Assembly (NCBI GenBank): GCA_910578735.1
Contig: CAJTSQ010000064.1
Coordinates: forward strand, 1 to 7,502
Source of the DNA: an uncultured Oscillospiraceae bacterium
GTDB taxonomy: Bacteria; Bacillota; Clostridia; Oscillospirales; Oscillospiraceae
Direction of reading: 5' to 3'
Length of the DNA stretch: 7,502 nucleotides
Shown here: positions 6,720-7,502 of the stretch, piece after piece
Numbering within the stretch: the first letter of the stretch is position 1
Layout: every line of letters begins with the position of its first letter
Notes under the pieces: model-generated
Databases searched by the model: none
Seen by the model: only the letters and a program-made list of their open reading frames with translations
Told to the model about the DNA's origin: nothing
Position numbers and translations under genes: made by a program

Positions 6720-6750
6720 ACGGCTGTTTCCACCAGGGGAACAGCCGTTT
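6720..6750 (+). terminator. Probable terminator after the acetyltransferase gene
   Basis: A 12-pair stem (6720-6731 with 6737-6748, one T-G wobble; ACGGCTGTT against AACAGCCGT) encloses a 5-base loop. The T tail is only three bases and then turns GC-rich, so termination may be partial, leaving some read-through into the next gene. Confidence 0.65.
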
Positions 6751-6765
6751 CGGGCTGCGGCAAAA

Positions 6766-6810
6766 GATTACCACAGCTTTTTCGTTGTGGTAACCTCCAC
6801 AAAAGATGTG
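6766..6810. promoter_or_regulatory. Nested inverted repeats upstream of the gdhA promoter
   Basis: TTACCACAGC (6768-6777) pairs with GTTGTGGTAA (6784-6793, one G-T wobble, T-rich loop). The same right arm can instead pair downstream: TTGTGG (6785-6790) with CCACAA (6797-6802). A third small repeat is CACA-AAAGA-TGTG (6798-6810). All lie just upstream of the -35 box at 6812, a usual place for activator or repressor sites. Which protein might bind is unknown. Confidence 0.45.
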
Positions 6811-6811
6811 A

Positions 6812-6839
6812 TTTACACCCGGCCGGTTTATGGTATGAT
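6812..6839 (+). promoter_or_regulatory. Promoter of the glutamate dehydrogenase gene
   Basis: TTTACA (6812-6817), 16-bp spacer, TATGAT (6834-6839). Transcription would start near 6846, giving a leader of about 100 nt before the ATG at 6947. Confidence 0.75.
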
Positions 6840-6848
6840 AGACATATC

Positions 6849-6879
6849 AGGGCACACAGAGCCCTTCCCGCCCAAAGGG
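6849..6879 (+). other. Leader segment with two mutually exclusive small stems
   Basis: AGGGC (6849-6853) can pair with GCCCT (6861-6865), or CCCTT (6862-6866) can pair with AAGGG (6875-6879). Each stem is only five pairs, so this may be chance; no known riboswitch was recognised in the roughly 100-nt leader. Confidence 0.25.
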
Positions 6880-6946
6880 ATGAAGGATTTCCGTCAAAAC
6901 GCGAATATCTGCATACACTACATACATTTTAGGAGGAAATGCCGCT

Positions 6947-7502
6947 ATGAACAAGTACATCGAGAGAGTCCTGAACGACACCAAGGCCAAGAACGCCAAC
7001 GAGCCCGAGTTCCTGCAGACTGTGGAGGAGGTCCTCACCTCTCTGGAGCCTGTTATCAACGCCCACCCCGAGTATGAGAAGGCCGCCCTGCTGGAGCGGA
7101 TGGTGGAGCCCGAGCGGGCCATTGAGTTCCGGGTCACCTGGGAGGACGACAACCATGAGTGGCACGTCAACCGCGGCTACCGCGTGCAGTACAACGCGGC
7201 CCTTGGCCCCTATAAGGGCGGCATCCGGTTTGATCCCTCTGTCAACCTGTCCATTATCAAGTTCCTGGGCTTTGAGCAGACCTTTAAGGACGCCATGACC
7301 GGCCTGCCCATCGGCGGCGCCAAGGGCGGTTCCGACTTTGACCCCCGCGGCCGCAGCGACGCTGAGGTGATGCGCTTCTGCCAGGCCTTCATCACCGAGC
7401 TGTACCGCCACATCGGCCAGGACATCGACTGCCCCGCCGGCGACCTGGGCTGCGGCGGCCGTGAGATCGGCTACATGTACGGCCAGTACCGCCGCATCGT
7501 GG
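6947..7502 (+). CDS. gdhA: Glutamate dehydrogenase, 5' part only
   Basis: The first 185 codons of a hexameric-type glutamate dehydrogenase, which interconverts glutamate and 2-oxoglutarate plus ammonia in the cytoplasm. The visible part is the N-terminal helical region and substrate-binding domain. Conserved landmarks are GPYKGGIRF (87-95, Lys90), FLGFEQTFKD (106-115, Lys114), PIGGAKGGSDFDP (121-133, catalytic Lys126) and PAGDLG (163-168, catalytic Asp166). These align with Lys89, Lys113, Lys125 and Asp165 of the Clostridium symbiosum enzyme. The coenzyme-binding domain lies outside the window, so NAD versus NADP use cannot be told. The start has AGGAGG (6931-6936) upstream with 10-nt spacing. 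Codons favour AAC, AAG, GGC and CGC more strongly than neighbouring genes, as in highly expressed genes. Cys162 and Cys169 replace residues that are usually valine. Confidence 0.95.
   Translation, partial: MNKYIERVLNDTKAKNANEPEFLQTVEEVLTSLEPVINAHPEYEKAALLERMVEPERAIEFRVTWEDDNHEWHVNRGYRVQYNAALGPYKGGIRFDPSVNLSIIKFLGFEQTFKDAMTGLPIGGAKGGSDFDPRGRSDAEVMRFCQAFITELYRHIGQDIDCPAGDLGCGGREIGYMYGQYRRIV

Noticed and set aside
6939..6950. Three-codon upstream frame (ATG CCG CTA TGA) overlapping the gdhA start
   Set aside because: Its ATG is only 2 nt from AGGAGG, too close for efficient use; the spacing fits the gdhA ATG at 6947.

Overview
The window looks like chromosomal DNA from a GC-rich anaerobic Firmicute of the gut Oscillospiraceae/Clostridia type (inference). 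The grounds are GC-rich genes separated by AT-rich gaps, strong AGGAGG-type ribosome sites, a YtrA-type GntR/ABC operon, and a glutamate dehydrogenase whose N-terminal half reads like the clostridial hexameric enzyme. No tRNA, rRNA, CRISPR array, insertion sequence or phage gene was seen.

Left part, minus strand (1-1800): a compact operon reads leftward from a well-formed promoter (TTGACA-17-TATAGT). It encodes a YtrA-like GntR repressor, an ABC ATPase overlapping it by 4 bp, and an ABC-2-type permease cut by the window edge. A near-perfect palindrome sits just downstream of the -10 box and is a good candidate operator for self-repression.

Middle, plus strand (1941-5355): a membrane-anchored HtrA-type serine protease with an intact catalytic triad and a PDZ domain ends at a strong intrinsic terminator. 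A second promoter (TAGACA-16-TATAAT) then drives a minimal DEAD-box RNA helicase. A multi-pass membrane protein gene overlaps the helicase stop by 4 bp. That gene is split by a one-base frameshift at a C5/G7 homopolymer stretch (about 4923-4937); removing one base restores a continuous protein of about 195 residues. A terminator follows.

Right part, plus strand (5500-7502): a small PspC-domain membrane protein and a two-part GNAT acetyltransferase form a short operon, closed by a hairpin. After a gap with nested inverted repeats and a clear promoter (TTTACA-16-TATGAT), a glutamate dehydrogenase gene begins and runs off the window. Its codon use suggests high expression.

Taken together this is mostly ordinary core and housekeeping sequence with an envelope-stress flavour (YtrA-type ABC system, HtrA, PspC). 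I see no convincing evidence of an undescribed multi-gene system. The points most worth a second look are the frameshifted membrane gene, the candidate YtrA operator, the inverted repeats before the glutamate dehydrogenase promoter, and the similar leaders of the htrA-like and pspC-like genes.
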